DNA of 58,907 nt, taken from positions 1 to 58,907 of the forward strand of contig JARBJD010000405.1 of assembly GCA_033064195.1 (NCBI GenBank). Reading direction: 5' to 3'. Every line of letters begins with the position of its first letter. The stretch's first letter is position 1. Below the pieces are notes generated by a model. That model was not told where the DNA came from. It saw only the letters and a program-made list of their open reading frames with translations, and did not search any database. This document shows, in pieces, positions 44,001 to 53,116 of this stretch. The position numbers were made by a program, and so were the translations under genes. The DNA is from Blattamonas nauphoetae (lineage: Eukaryota > Preaxostyla > Oxymonadida).

Positions 44001-44988
44001 GACGGTATGAGCCGCGGAAGAGAGTGTTGATAGAAGAAACGTAGTGTTGGGTCTGGTTTGTGAAGAGGATGGGAATGAAGAGGGAAGGATTGAATGAAGA
44101 ACGAGTGTCCTCTGACAAAGCATGATTTGGGATAATATTTGAATTAACACATTTTTCAAATGCGTTCTGTTCCTTTGTTTCCATCAGGTCACAAAGAAGA
44201 TGATGAAGTTCTCCGACGTCGTGGTGCTCGTAGTGGACTTCTTCTCCCCATCCAAACGCGTCAGTGAGGTCACGAGTGGAGTATGGGGACATGGACGAAG
44301 ACAGAGCCGGAAATTCTTGAAATTCTTTGGATGTCAGATCGATCAGTGATGTCGAATTCGGTGGATGAGCATTGTTAAAGATTTGCATTTTGGCAAAGAT
44401 ATATTGCAGTGAAAAAACAGCGTCCTTCTTGATGGAATGGGGGATCTTTGTAAAACGCTGGAGAATTTTGCCGAATGGTGTTGAGAAATCTGTTGTCCGG
44501 TATGAGGCATTAGCAGTTTCATTTGGTGGTACTTCGTCTTTTATCATCTCAGAATCATCGGGTTTGGCATCTTCCTCTTCGTTTTCTTCTCCGAAGAGTG
44601 TTCCTTCTCCAAGGGTTGGGAGAGAGAATATGAGAAGACGGAACTCTGGAATTTGATATCTAAATGCAGCAGGAATATGAAAAAGAGTGAAGAAAGGAGA
44701 AAAAAGCGGTAAATAGAGAAAAGAATTCACAGACAAAGCCTGGATGAGTGAGTTGAGGAAGCAAGTTGCTCCTTGGTTGATTAGGCCAATAAAGGACTGT
44801 CTTCTGAGTGTTTTCGCAGGTGACGTGTTTGACGTTGTCCTATTTGTTCGTTTTTGTGTTTTGTTTCCGCTGCCTGCAAGAGCAGCTTCCCGTTTTCGAG
44901 TGCTTCTGAGTGAGTACCCAGAAATCTCACTGTATGGGATATCATTCCCATCTAGATCCGTAATAGGACCATTACCGAGAACCTCCAT
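38035..44988 (-). CDS. USP7/USP47-like ubiquitin-specific protease, about 2,290 residues
   Basis: Two exons. A 75-nt intron at 44,660-44,734 happens to keep the frame open, but removing it turns an odd hydrophobic insert into the USP consensus SLIQALYQIPEFR. The Cys box NQGATCFLNS has Asn71, Gln72 and the nucleophile Cys76. Next come HHDVGELHHLL, a zinc knuckle (CLTC...CATC), LLTIQLMRYEYD, and the His box IHSGTTEQGHYYVYVRD with NDAYC. The enzyme cuts ubiquitin isopeptide bonds. After the catalytic domain (~660 residues) there is a long KEKE-like charged stretch (about 42,700-43,080), then regions fitting tandem ubiquitin-like domains. This is about twice the length of animal USP7 or USP47. 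Frames on the + strand inside it are shadows. Starts MEVLGNGPIT; ends in TGA. Confidence 0.9.
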   Translation of the reverse strand: MEVLGNGPITDLDGNDIPYSEISGYSLRSTRKREAALAGSGNKTQKRTNRTTSNTSPAKTLRRQSFIGLINQGATCFLNSLIQALSVNSFLYLPLFSPFFTLFHIPAAFRYQIPEFRLLIFSLPTLGEGTLFGEENEEEDAKPDDSEMIKDEVPPNETANASYRTTDFSTPFGKILQRFTKIPHSIKKDAVFSLQYIFAKMQIFNNAHPPNSTSLIDLTSKEFQEFPALSSSMSPYSTRDLTDAFGWGEEVHYEHHDVGELHHLLCDLMETKEQNAFEKCVNSNIIPNHALSEDTRSSFNPSLFIPILFTNQTQHYVSSINTLFRGSYRHFTECLTCHSRTSHSEPFLELNLPIRGNIGRDDVFPDPNSLSELLHTITAPESLVGDNLYTCATCKSKREAVRKTMIETLPPLLTIQLMRYEYDSNWNRIKVNDFVKFPLYLDCSPWVVTEDEKKDDTEEIIKTASEMLKDEDTTQPSVNNDSPQQSTVTPSAQPLPTHPHPFPTFLVSSPNPHPLLYELSSVTIHSGTTEQGHYYVYVRDFETGDWVLCNDAYCAIVDESEATSKTYGTLTPQQLAREKKGGRPSTRSSDNANDPFKSCAYRLIYRRVETELVTQDELTAAKRDYERSLDPAPAPKMSEKEGGRADVVDVEGGAEKVEDGKEKENSGKEEEEEEKKDLEKTEEKEEEENEDEKDAKQEDEEDTKDRGKRRKGSTKERTQKGKPTRKGKKDTKQAEQNESEADENPAEPAEETKETEQAMLVDTPSPAPAEPTPNPPSQPPQPSTQPSAEPVHIPKEVTWQSFLSAIPTLPVYSSSAFLKNERENHAEWKKRTFLLEEKKAEIVTEAHSQTTTPVSTDTATPADPSATPQPSPTDPNPTKPKHVVPSQAAPMGDIFTFQNERGEFEIVDFAQQHRIENGGDETDEETKQLINLIGEGERDESDFQDNASLEEVSEFEDSGVKKKRRGNKTAAKQTSRPRSKRKASQAPPKGMPKRRGKKEKETAINVDSDAEDDDLKRAMEASLKDVGRTQPAPNVLPPLPPLPPFLMNGMSIANLLPAIQPFLVSGNEKEKGRGTDKTAQQTPSTPPPPQHILRIIPFFHTQLPLSLIPSDMQSFLHLEEGIVASEQELDRIEKQKWAFVLMRDQLDVRTFSIRTQQDDPFSLLRQNIITEWTDHIISLLFPHITPSDDQNEVNERKEFIQSVLSSFLRLRRTIHPIKPHLPLPSFEDTLYNTSTIPATPSSSFNMTAAHLSTYRPSLRLLKDHLSTPVNMLFTSANTCLFADIDRTLVVGLETGAINDLDSFDEYLRQFNGNKREKKTITARDCFVDWIENDDVANDSLSVHLMRWDKELTELVDLCEVRVVGEISRERERLEEERQKKKRGRKGEKKEKDEKKEEADPDVKEITPDEIPTEAQTEIIEVAPDSEQAENTPIVDEEPDSEFLSHFKEAFPGEMEQQVQQRTSTKTLTVADLRNWIMAKFGNESWISEMKLRNKQREKERKEQKKRIRALNIQRKKATSVVVLEENEVNSEGESSDDKKDGEMDDMILNEAEIEKDEELLLFGTAYEQKPNNPRDSKVVVHVFPADYPLSDIIDKLGPSPLLWIEIQPAPAAPESKNAIVDVQSQRATFDDNRCNEMFLFAEESIESYVYRLAHQHLFAHLEPDFPSAVVWNRDRPHSLFWHYSVSHSVKQLKEEILRQCYCRVISEQESFDTENEKPQQSQPDEQEKESLEKEKEDQELEKKRKMLEITKQLLSTFSTNQIRVCLTDKEFIGSDDIDSTEYATSLFHADQLRLRLINEPDSVVSSEELFHGLTASFDAVPALPPPRVPFTVPRRILKDESLPLSQALAKKHMEYHSLSFSFLSKPEFLRKGDKLFKMTIFRASELRHNEAPLDNDRSSADCLLPANWMRFVGTMKVTMSRTVHLNDVYDLIANQMNRIMDEKMDRAEGGISAETHSQYDIPFILCTKVNDTYKAVQSTQSFTLNSLHLKRSMPLIALVVSAESAEAEAAHHQPIPSLTSPPVVHEQTEAKHHEGDGDEPSDSGCVVVERPIQPHPHRVISSLFYVLSMVRVVCWRAASKKNSQLSYTTPFPIVVPRSFSMQELRDTLSIRLNIVPEFLSLKFAKTTPISMNNTKTEAELFGMRTGPGAKGRGGHVLSPSKGSRAKKQTQLQPLLQSTLPTLSIPPLIAGLAGGPQFHHPPPPKPPVQDTLPSEGEKMTKTDDAQRIAMEVEQSDIFASDLTHFHLDKYPIVIVDDLSLTDEQRKLCGEVGDKTSDTDGQEFDQKAFWASVAEASTKSQRMRQGASERQVKPLSLKG

Positions 44989-45157
44989 GAAAAGAAGCTC
45001 TGTATGTTCAATTCAGACCGAATTTCCGAGTGTCTAGAAAAATGAGAAAAAAGTGTGGGCAACTTGTGTGCATGCGCATCTTCTCACGAAAAGGTTGACT
45101 TTGTACTGATATGGATTATGGAAATTCATTTTCATATGTTTCAAGAAAAAGAACGTT
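44989..45157. promoter_or_regulatory. Divergent promoter region
   Basis: Only about 170-240 bases separate the starts of the USP gene (-) and the membrane-protein gene (+), so both promoters must fit here or overlap the genes. T- and A-runs are present. I see no sure TATA box or paired initiator. Confidence 0.4.
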
Positions 45158-47285
45158 ATGTCGCTTCAATACGCCCTCAACAACGCGATGAGAAGACCGT
45201 TCAATGGGCCAAGAACGGCTGGAACAAAGATGGACTTCATCAAGAAAGCTGCAAATGCTGTAAAAGAAACTGCCAATGTTGCAAAAGATACAGTCAAAGT
45301 CGTAAAAGATACAGCCAAAGAGATACTTCCGGAGGACAAAACAGACAAAGAGAAATCTAAAGAAAGCCCAGAAGAACCACAGCAGGCAGTAGAACAAACA
45401 CATGCAGTCGTAGAACAGCCAGCTGATGACGAAAATCCTTCTCCACCACCAGAGAAGAAAGAAGAGGACACATCAGAGAAACCTGCAGAAGAAAACTCGA
45501 AGTCTGCAAAAAAGAAAGCTGAAAAAGAACAGAAAAAATCAGACAAATCTGCTTCAAAAGGCTCATCTGGTGGTCTTTGTGGATGCTTTTCTTGCTGCGG
45601 AAGTTGTGGAATTGGAGGAGAGCCTGGCGAGAAGAAAGGGTGCTGTTCCTGCCTGCCTTGCTGCAAAGACACCAAAGACAATCTGAACGATGACGGATCG
45701 ATCACATCATGCTTTGGAAAGAAGATTGAGAATCTTCAGGATAAAATGAACCTGGAGGCGGGAAAGTGGCTTTCGAAAAATAAAGGGTCACTCGTCGCTC
45801 GGTTCGTCTACACCGCAAGTGCATTTATCAATGCAATTATCGGCCTTGCTGTCTTTGTTCTGTCGATCCTAAATATCATCGCATTCCCCTCGATCACAAC
45901 ACTTTGCACTCGAATGCTCACATCTGGTGTCGTTCTCATCCAAAATGCGTTTTCTATTATTTGCTGTTCCAGCCTTTGTTGTGTGTGCATTACTCCCAGT
46001 CCTGCCAAGATGCGACGCAACTTTCTTGCTGGATACACCACATCGATTGAATGTCTTCTTTTTGGGCTGTGGTACCTGGTCTTCCCTGAGCGGTGGCAAG
46101 ATCTTGTCACCCTCTACGGAAATAAGGGATGGATCTGGACAATAAATAAAACAGCTGGGACAACGTGGGCTGAAGCACAAAACGCGCATTTTGCGCCGCT
46201 CATGATCAGCTCGTGGCTGCTGGTCGCTTCTGCTGCCTTGACTGTCGTTGGGATGATCTGTGCGATGTATCTTCTCTCGCCTGTCAACTTTATGAAGGTA
46301 TATTGGCTTCATCTGATCATTGTTTGACTTTTTTCCCTCTGACAGCAACTGAGATTCATTGCTTATCAAATTCTCACCATTTCGGGGAGTGAGTTCATTT
46401 TCATTGGGACGTTCTTCTCTGCGGCACGTATGCACAGATTCATGCTCTTCAAATCCTGAGTCCGTCTTTCTTTCATTTCTGGGCTTTCATCGCTTTCCTT
46501 GTCTTCATCATGTTCTCTCTCATGTTTCTTCTCGTCTTCCAGAGACCTTCGCTTCATCACATGGGCCAGCACTGACAAGTGTGATCAGCATTGGCGGTGT
46601 TCTGGACACGTTTCTGCTTGTCATCGGGATCCTCCGCACGTGCACAAAGTGTTGCTGCCCCACTCACTGGATCATCTTTGTCGAAATCTTGACTGGTATT
46701 GTCACAGTGATTGTGATGGTGGTTGGAATCGTGTTCACCTCCACGCTGGACCACACCAAAAAGCTCATCACCACAAGTGTCACCTCTGTGTGTAATATGG
46801 CCACTCCGTCAGAGAAATACTGCACAGATGTCGTGGCTGGGATCACCAAGGCTGTCTGTGGCGCATCGTCAACTTTCTCCGATAAACAGGATTACTGTGG
46901 CACCCCACAAGACACGTGGGCGAAATCGGTGGCGATGATGATTGAGTTCAGCTCTGCCGTTGATAGTTGGGTCAGTATGTCGTTTTCTTCGAGTTTTGTT
47001 CTTGAACTCCGGATCTTCATATTTCTCTTGATTGTCACTCCGAATGCCTAATCTTTTTTCCTCTGTCTCGTATCAGTTCTTTCCGCGTTTTTGTTGTTTG
47101 CGTTCATGCTAATTGCTCTTGTTGCCATCGTGGCTGTCCAGTGCATTGTCCGAAAGAAAGAAAAGGACGAAGATTCCCCGAAGAAGCTGACTGTTGAAGA
47201 AACTGCAGCGGAGCCTCCAAAGTCACCGGAGGAAAGCGCCGAATCGGCTCCACCGACAGAAGTTCAGCAGGAATACGAGAGCTAG
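45158..47285 (+). CDS. Multi-pass membrane protein with amphipathic N-terminus
   Basis: Four exons: 45,158-46,297, 46,346-46,388, 46,543-46,974 and 47,077-47,285. The introns are 48, 154 and 102 nt, and all phases agree (607 residues; 583 if the start is the Met at 45,230). The N-terminus has near-repeats of KDTVKVVKDTAKEI, an amphipathic helix, then an acidic Pro-rich stretch and a Cys-rich patch (CGCFSCCGSCG, CCSCLPCC) that could be palmitoylated or bind metal. Seven likely membrane spans follow, for example AFINAIIGLAVFVLSILNI, MISSWLLVASAALTVVG, FVEILTGIVTVIVMVVGIV and AFLLFAFMLIALVAIVA. A lumenal or outer loop between the last two has four Cys. The tail is acidic. It recalls tetraspanins but has too many spans. 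Family not recognised. A decayed copy of its 3' end lies at 52,695-53,116. Confidence 0.75.
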
Positions 47286-47644
47286 CATCACGGGTTTCCA
47301 CCAACGCCAAGCGTAGTGTAATTGGCATATCTTCTTCTTTCAGTTGTTTAAATTTTCGTGTGCATTTCATGTGCATAACGTCAGAACGTTTCGTGAACTG
47401 TTACGGTGGAGAAATGGAGATCGGACCACTCAACAAAAATACTCCGAGTCTCGAACTGACCTCGCTCCGGATCTCTCTTTAACGTCACAAATTACTCCAG
47501 CCTCCAATCTGGAAGTGTTTTCAAGTCTTTGTTGATTCCGAAAAGTCAAGAAGAACGGAGGATGATAATGAACGTTAAGGTGATAGTCTGTGACGTGAAA
47601 ACGATCCTCATTGAGGAAATATTCAGAAACGCGGGCAGAGACAG

Positions 47645-49388
47645 CTACCCGATGGGTACGTTCTGCCCGCTTGCGACTCCTATCCCAGGAGCGTTGTCAA
47701 GAATGGCTTGGTTGGTCAGCTCGTCGTGCCCCATTTCTCTGCTCTCCAGGGCATCCTCCCAGCCGTGGTCGATCAGATTCTGGCTGCGAATGTGGGCCCT
47801 TTCTCGTTGGTGTTCTTCCCATCGTTGTTTTCTCGTTAAAATTGTGGACATTCGGGATCCGACCGTTTCTTCTCCTTTCAGCTCCCCCATCCACTCAATC
47901 TCCCATTTTGTTTGGAGGACCACAAATTCGTTGTCAAACATGTCCGTAGAATCCTCCAATTCAAAGAGACGTTTGTGGAGCTTGCGGAGAGTGTCATCAA
48001 CGTACGATGTGGACGTGAAGCATCGACGGAGCAAGTGTTCGTTGGAAAAGGCGAAGATAATGTATGATCGCGCTGGAACGAACACTTTGGTGCGGCATAT
48101 TTGGTAGTAGTGTTTCTTTTGTGCGTCTGAGAAAGAATTCGGTGGACGAAGAATGGATTTGAGGAACAGGATGAAGGAGATGTGAGTCATTGGATACGCT
48201 ATCACGGGTGACGAGTGAGACTCAATGATTCGTAAGATTGGGACGAAGAAGTCCTCCTGCATGAAGTCACTCTTCTTCGCCTCGACCTCAGACATGAACC
48301 TTGTGACGAAGTCAAAGAGATAGACGTGAACAGCAGAGCATGGAACAGCCAGGGATGGCAGGAGCAGTGCGAGGATCGTTTGATTGTCTGCGAACTGTTT
48401 CTGAACAGCAGCGAGGACATCTTCGTTTGAGACAGAAAGGAGGTCAGCTAAGACCAGCCAGCCAGTAAACAGCATGGTGAAGGTCTCTTTGGCAAGGTCT
48501 TCGAAGATGGTTGCATGGTCATGATGATCATGTGGGAGCGCTTCTTCTTCATCAACTTCTTCTTCCTCGTCAGTATCTTCGGTTTGTACGAGTGTGAAAT
48601 CGTCATTGCTATCGTTTTCATCTTCTTCCTCCTCTTCTTCTTCATCTATATCTTCATCATCAGGATCAGGATGCCGTTTCAGATCGAACGTGTCAATCAA
48701 AGCGAGTGCAACTATGATTGCTTCTGTCGCTCTTGGAACCAGCCTACATTTAAGGATAAACTGAAAAAGTGTCCAGAAAGACAAAAACACACTTCAGGAT
48801 GATAATTTTGCTCCGTTCCGATGATTCGGTGAAGAGTCAAAAGTTGGGTGCTGACCTCGAGGGCAACGATGAGTGCTGTTTCAGCTTCTTCTGAAGTGTC
48901 AGTATCACCATCTGTTCGGTCGGGGGTTCCATCATTCAGATCCCACAGGAATGTCATGTGCTTTTTCATCAGGCGAGATGCTTGGAGAAGGAAGGGAGCT
49001 GATGTTTCGCCTTTGTCGTTGGGAGATATCGAGACATGCAGAGTTCGAAGGAAATCTTTCACATCAGGGAATTGAAGGCCTATGGAATTGACAGTTCGCA
49101 TGATGATGAAGAATATGTCCAAGTTCTGGGAGACTGCCAATTGTGCGAGGGTGTGAAGGACTATATTCGGTGGGCGGACATCGGATTCAGGCATGGGCAT
49201 AGGTACGAAAAAAGTGTACGCTCCGGTAACGTCGTCTTTTGAGTTTTCAACAAATCTCACGATTGACAGCAAGCACGAGCAGGCAGCATCAATATTCGGA
49301 ACACTCTCCCATTGGCAAAGTGACGTCTGGAAGAATGGGGCAAGTGGGGAGGAGATGACTGAAGGACAGAGATTTGGTTTTTCCAGAA
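47645..49388 (-). CDS. Acidic helical protein, 5' end missing or in an unseen exon
   Basis: Two exons found: 49,388-48,793 and 48,760-47,645, joined by a 32-nt intron (48,761-48,792, GTGTGT..TTCAG) with matching frame. The first starts after a good 3' splice site (CCTGTCAG) in frame with FFQTSLCQWESVPNID, so at least one upstream exon should exist; I did not find it before 49.7 kb. About 570 residues are seen. Helical, soluble, with an acidic stretch at 48,560-48,660 (DDEDIDEEEEEEEDEND), then LALLLPSLAVPCSAVHVYLF, DALESREMGHDELT and an end GIGVASGQNVPIG with TAG. I do not recognise the family. It is convergent with the membrane-protein gene, 360 bases away. Parts of both ends appear again, decayed, at 53,355-53,695. 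Confidence 0.7.
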
Positions 49389-50610
49389 CTGACAGGAGAA
49401 GGATAGTAATGTAAAATCACAGACGAAGTGATGCTAATTCTGTAATAGTGCCCGGATAAACCCGATCAAAATTCATAAACTCGATCAAATTCTTTTTTTG
49501 AGAAATCAAGTTGAAATAATTGCACTGATCTTGAAATTTGCATTTTTATCTCACCACATCACAAATTTCGTGAGAGTTCTTCTCTAATATTTTAATGGTT
49601 TAGATCAAGATTGGATCCCACATAAATGCGTCTCACGAGATTGACATTTCATGAAATGACAAAGATAGTTAGGATAAAAGAGATGAAAGAATGATAGCAA
49701 AGAGTTATGGAGTAGTTGCTTCATCTTTCACAGTTCGTTCAGATGAAGGCCGGTTGAGCTCGGTGGAGACAGAGTATGTCAAGTGGGAGTGGAAGGATTT
49801 AGAGGTGAGTCTATTGGAAATTGAGAGCCAGCGGGATGATCTGGAACAGTGGATGGAGAGAGGAGCTTTTGGGCGAGTTTTGGAGTATTGGTTGGGAGTC
49901 GGAGTGGGCATTGGGTCGCAATTTTTCACTTTCCAAAAAAACAGTAGTTTTGTTCGAGTGAAATGCAAGAGGTAATCCAGTCCATAAAATCGAATACTTG
50001 ACTTTCATCAATCTCAACTATCGATCTTATACCACTAATTTCTCCAACTTTCGTATGTTGTGGTGATCAAGCCCATTGAGAGATACTCAAAATGTCGAAA
50101 GCTATCTTCACCCTTAAATCACTATCGTGCACACGAGATATATCATATAAGGCGTCATTAAAGAGTTTAGATGCAGAAAAACCATCCTAGGCACTCTTGG
50201 AAGACTTGATCGATCCAAAACAGAATAATGGATCAACCATCCACAAACACATTTTAGCACTCGTTCTGCCATGTGTTGAAGACCTTGACCGATATTTCGC
50301 GAATGATTCCTCTTAGCTTTCTTCCAGCACGACAAGTATGCCGCTACATTTTTAACTTATTTCTCCACTCTTTTTTCCGCAGCGATGGCGAAATTTCTAT
50401 GCTAGCCATGAACCATCATTTGTCAGCTCTAAATCTCACTGGGGATTCATTTCATAATGAAGAGGAGGAAGAAGAAGAGGAAGAGATCATCAGGTTTCTG
50501 TCTCCATCCCTTTGACATTTCACAGCACCGTATAATCTGTCAACGAGTTCAATCTCCTTTCTATTGCACCAGAATTGCGTTCAATGGTCCAAGAAGTCTT
50601 CTCCTTCCAA
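49389..50610. other. Spacer with one doubtful short gene
   Basis: The + frame at 49,691-49,975 (94 codons; DLEVSLLEIESQRDDLEQWM, then a hydrophobic end) looks protein-like but has no relatives I know. It overlaps a minus frame of similar length. AT-rich sequence near 49,450-49,650 has repeats of CCCGATCAAA/CTCGATCAAA. A Glu-coding GAGGAA run lies at about 50,460-50,490. Confidence 0.3.
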
Positions 50611-51033
50611 TCACAGAAGTTCATGCTTCCTGCTCCCCTCAAACCGTTCATCCCCGAATATCAACCTACCATTGGTGAGGTCGATTCTTCTGTGAAAGTG
50701 CAGCGTCCAGATGGTGTTGGTGACTTTCTTGGCCTTGTTGTTCTCGATGAACATGGTCCAGAACAGAGCAATCCGTCTACGCTCGAGATGTAATTTTGGA
50801 ATCTCGAAAACTGAGTGATGTGAAGTAGCCAACAAATGCTCGAACTGTGGACGCGAATGATCGAGGAGCGATTGTATATAATTCAAGATGTCCATCACTA
50901 TTTTTGCTTCCTTTTTCTCTACTCTTTCGCTGGTAGGGTCTTCAATCATCGCGTAATAGCATCGAGGAGTTCTATGAAAGACCACATTCTCCTTATGTTG
51001 CCTATCGAGATCCAATGCCGTCTCCGGAGACAC
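50611..51033 (-). pseudogene. Protein-like fragment, unidentified
   Basis: A minus frame of about 140 codons with helix-like sequence (IVMDILNYIQSLLDHSRPQ, LERRRIALFWTMFIENNK) ending at 50,611. The frame has no convincing start, and an overlapping frame at its upstream end also looks protein-like (RRMWSFIELLDAIT), suggesting a frameshift or an intron. A further short minus frame at 51,096-51,284 may belong to it. No family recognised. Confidence 0.35.
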
Positions 51034-51936
51034 GAGCGGAAATCTGGCCGCCCAAATTCGAGAATCAATTCAAACATGTCTGATTCTATCGTTCTTCAAC
51101 AACAATTTTCCTTCTCATGATCTTTCAGACAACAATACCTCCACTTCATCGACTGGACATGAACATCGCAGATTACAGCAAACTGATCCTCTCCATCCTC
51201 AACATCGCTGTGTACAATGATTCTGTGAATAATCTTCTTCACATTATCTTCTCGGTGTTCTTTCCATTCAAATAGAACCCACACTTCAAAGATTTGGACC
51301 TTGGGGATCTTCTCTCGCAGTCCAAAAGGCCACTGACTTCATCATTTACGATCAGTTCTTCAATCCTCGTTTCCCATTGATTCTCATAATTCTTCATTTC
51401 ATTCATCATCCTTTTTCTTTTTTATTTGTCTCCCAATCTCCAATTGGACAGAAACCTGAAAAACGATGATTGTTCCCGTGAAATGATTGGATTCTCACGC
51501 TCCCGTCAGAACATTATTAATCTTAGCAAGGTGTGTCGAATTTTGCTTAAGCTGAACGCGTTGCTGAACTGCTAGTTGAGTCGTCAGCCTTTTCTGTCCT
51601 TCAAACGACTCTGTGGGCTCGATAACAACTATAATTGCCTTCAGAATGATCTGTCTCAATACCCTTGTGGGCAGCACACTCCTTCTGAACAATGCTGCAG
51701 ATAAGAGCGCCCTCCATGTGCACGAAGTGGCAGACCAGACTACGCTCAGCGTTGGGTGGTGAAGGGCGGCAGACATATGCACTGTGTCAGTGAGGTTGGG
51801 ATATACTCTGGTGGTGAGTCTTGAGATGTATGGCTTGCAGATACCCAATCTAACAAGCTCGTCTGTTTTTCAGTCATCTCGTTGGTAGCAGACAGTGAAG
51901 AGCATCGCATGCGATCCGATTTCGTCTCCGAAGTCA
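51034..51936. other. No supported gene
   Basis: Frames up to 117 codons on the minus strand (51,495-51,848) show no clear protein character. Nothing else noted. Confidence 0.35.
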
Positions 51937-52292
51937 TCAAAGGAGTGGGAGTGTTGGTTGTTGTGAGGTTGGTCTGAGTGTGTCTTGCTCAGTCGTGAGC
52001 TGATCAATGTTCGTGTGGAGTGTCTCGATGGAAGGGCTCTTCTCCTCGTTTATTCCAATCCACTCATCCACCTCCCTCTTCGTCTCCTCCAATCTCCCTC
52101 CAGCCGCGTGTTGTTCTCTCGTACCATCTCCATATGCTGCCTCGTTCGCTCCAAACTGTTTTCCAGAGTGCTTTTGTCTGCAGCCAGCCATGCTGATCGA
52201 ACTTGGTAGTCCGACATCTTCTCTGCCAATCGGGCGTTCTCCTCTTTGAGATAAGTCAGTTCGGATTGTTCATCAGCTGATACTGAACCCAT
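51937..52292 (-). pseudogene. Coiled-coil fragment, probably decayed
   Basis: Two overlapping minus frames both show coiled-coil character: first SELTYLKEENARLAEKMSDY (52,292 onward), then EETKREVDEWIGINEEKS in another frame down to 51,937. The switch of frame suggests an indel. Coiled coils of this sort lie between kinase and SPRY-like domains in the gene at 3 kb, so it may be a relic of that family. This is inference. Confidence 0.4.
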
Positions 52293-52694
52293 TGTTCGTT
52301 GCTCTTTTCAAATATCGCCTTGTCGTTCTGTTTCAGTGAACGATGCTTTCGAAGAATCGGGCTTTCGCAATAGATCTGCTGTTCATCACCGGTGTCCAAT
52401 CCATTCGGAGAGGGACTGTGTTCTTCAGATGTTGTTGGTGCTCCTGTGAACTGCTTTGTTGTGATTTGCGCTTCTGCATCTGATGACAGCGTCGGCAGTG
52501 TGAGTCCGGTCAGATCAGCATGTGGCTCCTTCCGCCTCCCCTTCTCTCCTGCAGTGAGCTGTTCGGCTTCTGAATCGCCACGAACGAGTCTTCAAAACGC
52601 TAGTAATCGTCGAATTGTTCGTCCCGTATGGAGTCGGCTATGATCGTGTTCGACAGGACGAGGCGAGGCTTGTCATCAGTCAAATTGTATCGCG

Positions 52695-53116
52695 TGAGGG
52701 TTGGAATCGTATTCACCTCCACACTGGACCACACAAGAAAAATCATCACTATAAGTATCAGCACTGTGTGTGATATGACCAATCCATCAGAGAACTATTG
52801 CAAGATTGCAGAGGAAGGATCAACGACGCGGTCTGTGGCGCATGTCGGCTTTCTCCTATTTGTCACTCCATTTGCATCATTCTTTTTCCTCTCTCTCTCG
52901 TGCCAGTTCTTTCCGCCTTTTGTAGTATGCGAATATGCTAATTGCTCTTGCTGCCATTGTGACTGTCCGGTGCATCGCTCACAAGAAAGAAAAGGGTGAA
53001 GATTCGCCCAAACAGCTCATCGTTGAAGAAACCGCAGCGGAACCTCCAAAATCACATGAGGAAAGCACTGAATCGGCTCCATCAATGGAAGTTCAGCAAG
53101 AATACGAGAGCTAGCA
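52695..53116 (+). pseudogene. Decayed copy of the 3' end of the membrane-protein gene
   Basis: Clear nucleotide homology to 46,716-47,285: the GIVFTSTLDHT coding part, the splice acceptor before TTCTTTCCGC, the last membrane span, and the end coding EVQQEYES and TAG. Roughly 80 percent identity by eye. About 150 bases corresponding to part of exon 3 are missing, several indels break the frame, and nothing upstream of the GIVFTS segment is present. It is a truncated, non-functional duplicate. Confidence 0.85.

Noticed and set aside
45158-46327. Serinc or tetraspanin identity for the membrane protein
   Set aside because: Span number and Cys pattern do not fit either family once the exons are joined.
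47930-48030. YVDD-like motif suggesting a reverse transcriptase
   Set aside because: It lies in a helical host gene (TSTSYVDDTLRKLHKRL) with no other polymerase motif nearby.
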